DNA from: Leptodesmis sichuanensis A121
GTDB lineage: Bacteria > Cyanobacteriota > Cyanobacteriia > Leptolyngbyales > Leptolyngbyaceae
Reading direction: 5' to 3'
Assembly (NCBI RefSeq): GCF_021379005.1
Contig: NZ_CP075171.1
Span: forward strand, 3,658,001-3,722,000
Length of the DNA stretch: 64,000 nt
Part shown: in pieces, positions 62,925-64,000 of the stretch
How positions within the stretch are numbered: position 1 is the stretch's first letter
Layout of the letters: each line of letters opens with the position of its first letter
Position numbers and translations under genes: made by a program
Notes under the pieces: generated by a model
Told to the model about the DNA's origin: nothing
The model's input: the letters and a program-made list of their open reading frames with translations, nothing else
Database searches by the model: none

Positions 62925-63524
62925 CTACTTTTGACTCCACTGCACATACGGCAACGTTGCGGCTTTTGCTCGAATTTGTTCCGCGTGCGCTACTAACTGA
63001 CCACAGGCATCCCAGGTGCCGGCCAGCAGCATCGAGCGTGGGCCTTCTTTCAGGGCGATCGCTGCCGTCCAATCGCCGCACTGGACTTGCATCGTCTCCA
63101 GATTGACAGTCACCGGGGTTTGAGGGTCTGCCGTGAGTTTTTCCTGCAGAGTTTTGATAGTCGTCGCATCTGCTGTAACACAAGGAATGCCCATCGCCAG
63201 ACAGTTCCCAAAGAAAATTTCAGCAAAACTTTCGCCGACGATCGCCCGGATGCCCCACTTGGCGATCGCCTGGGGAGCATGTTCCCGCGAGGAGCCACAG
63301 CCAAAGTTATTATTTACAACTAAAATCTCGGCTCCCTGATATTGCGGCTGATCGAAAGGATGCTGGCCCTGTAAGTGGGCGCGATCGTCGGCAAATACCT
63401 GCTCCCCTAATCCATCAAAGGTGACGCAGCGCAGAAAGCGGGCTGGAATAATGCGATCGGTATCGATATCATTTCCTGGCAACGGAATTCCCCGTCCGGC
63501 AACGACTTTAACTTCACTCACCAT
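62925..63524 (-). CDS. leuD: 3-isopropylmalate dehydratase small subunit
   Basis: 199 residues from the ATG at 63524, with GGGAG eight bases upstream. Pairs with LeuC to isomerise isopropylmalate in leucine synthesis. Diagnostic parts are [15 protein letters not shown] and the [17 protein letters not shown] substrate loop. LeuC holds the iron-sulphur cluster and is not in this window. Length is usual. HIP1 sites occur within the gene. Confidence 0.96.
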   Translation of the reverse strand: MVSEVKVVAGRGIPLPGNDIDTDRIIPARFLRCVTFDGLGEQVFADDRAHLQGQHPFDQPQYQGAEILVVNNNFGCGSSREHAPQAIAKWGIRAIVGESFAEIFFGNCLAMGIPCVTADATTIKTLQEKLTADPQTPVTVNLETMQVQCGDWTAAIALKEGPRSMLLAGTWDACGQLVAHAEQIRAKAATLPYVQWSQK

Positions 63525-64000
63525 AGGCTGTTCTCCCATATCTCAGGCTTTTTCAGTATAGAGCCGCGACGATCGCTTCTATCCCGGCGAGCCAGGTGAA
63601 CTCGTCTAGACACCGGGTTTCTCTCCAGAAAATGCAGTTGGGCCGTGCCCTGCAAACCCGAGAGCCTGATTTCGGGGTCAGGGTTTCTGATCTGATTATG
63701 ATCTCAGGACTAAATTCCTTAAGATTCGTTGCAAATTTGATTCAGTGCCAAAAATTGTTGATTCAAATTTAAACGGGTGGGCTACCCTAGTCTGCGTCAA
63801 TTCTCCTGATACCTTTCGGCGCTTAAAACCATGCCTTACCGTGTGTGTTATCCCCATCTTGCAACTTCAAAACCAGTGCGAAGTGGATAAACCTGTCACT
63901 CCTCATTGGTCATTGGTCATTCGTGGGTTAATTGGCTTGTGGTTCGTAGCGTTGACCAATACCCAATGACAAATGATCAATGACATTTAGAAGCAGGAGT
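63525..64000. other. Upstream region of leuD with repeats; edge of a further gene possible
   Basis: 476 nt without a convincing gene. Two GGGTTTCT octamers lie at 63615-63622 and 63681-63688. Heptamer TCATTGG units stand at 63903-63921, with a partly inverted set (ATGACAAATGATCAATGAC) near 63967-63985. The last bases, GAAGCAGGAGT, look like a ribosome-binding site for a plus-strand gene starting beyond the window. A 74-codon frame at 63745 has no such support. Confidence 0.5.

Noticed and set aside
63745..63969. 74-codon frame at the right edge
   Set aside because: It lacks a ribosome-binding site and is partly made of TCATTGG heptamer repeats.
63525..64000. tRNA or other structured RNA in the leuD upstream gap
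   Set aside because: I saw no GTTCAA/GTTCGA T-loop with matching acceptor arms here or in other gaps. A covariance-model scan was not possible.

Overview
The window is chromosomal DNA of a cyanobacterium, most probably a filamentous Leptolyngbya-like lineage. The evidence is a form IB RuBisCO operon with rbcX between rbcL and rbcS, cytochrome c6, CyanoP, a PlmA-type GntR regulator, several cyanobacterium-specific small families (DUF751, DUF760, DUF928, DUF1830, DUF4278), very frequent HIP1 octamers (GCGATCGC) and heptanucleotide tandem repeats between and inside genes. I saw no rRNA, tRNA, CRISPR array, insertion sequence or prophage. The genus is inference.

Layout. 1-4.7 kb: edge of a DUF4440-like gene, HAD phosphatase, DUF4278 protein, PlmA-like regulator and an M3 oligopeptidase. 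4.9-8.3 kb: His-rich exported protein, TPR protein and petJ (cytochrome c6), facing a BlaI-type regulator and M56 protease pair that resembles the copper-responsive PetR/PetP switch. 8.4-18.8 kb: asparaginase, two paralogous CHASE2 signalling proteins (one a GGDEF diguanylate cyclase, the other a class III nucleotidyl cyclase with a PilZ-like tail), a DUF928 protein, an exported FAD oxidoreductase and a fasciclin protein. 19.3-21.6 kb: rbcL-rbcX-rbcS with its terminator. 21.7-29 kb: beta-propeller protein, methyltransferase, hisA, DUF362 protein, CyanoP and Maf.

29.4-35.2 kb is an accessory-looking co-directional run: GH13 amylase-like enzyme, tail-fibre-like protein, unknown protein, metzincin-like metallopeptidase, a truncated small protein and a protein-glutaminase-like deamidase. 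35.3-46.8 kb is housekeeping: mutY, nitroreductase, hisH, a NagZ-like GH3 enzyme, rbfA, a Dam-like methylase, a metallophosphoesterase, CIA30 and a kinase-fold phosphotransferase. 46.8-52.3 kb is one 1809-residue Ser/Thr kinase-ATPase-GAF-histidine kinase. 52.4-53.6 kb has a 41-residue membrane peptide and an ABC ATPase. 53.8-55.8 kb encodes a papain-like protease, a separate copy of its C-terminal domain and a chagasin-type inhibitor. The rest holds a Spy-like protein, a radical SAM protein, DUF1830, a 1304-residue membrane protein and leuD.

The best candidates for undescribed biology are the papain/C-terminal-domain/chagasin module (53.8-55.8 kb) and the tail-fibre/metzincin/glutaminase run (31.3-35.2 kb). 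A recurring secondary theme is intergenic-type repeats lying in frame inside conserved genes (maf, the FAD oxidoreductase, mutY and the 1304-residue membrane protein). All family assignments come from reading motifs by eye; no database search was run.
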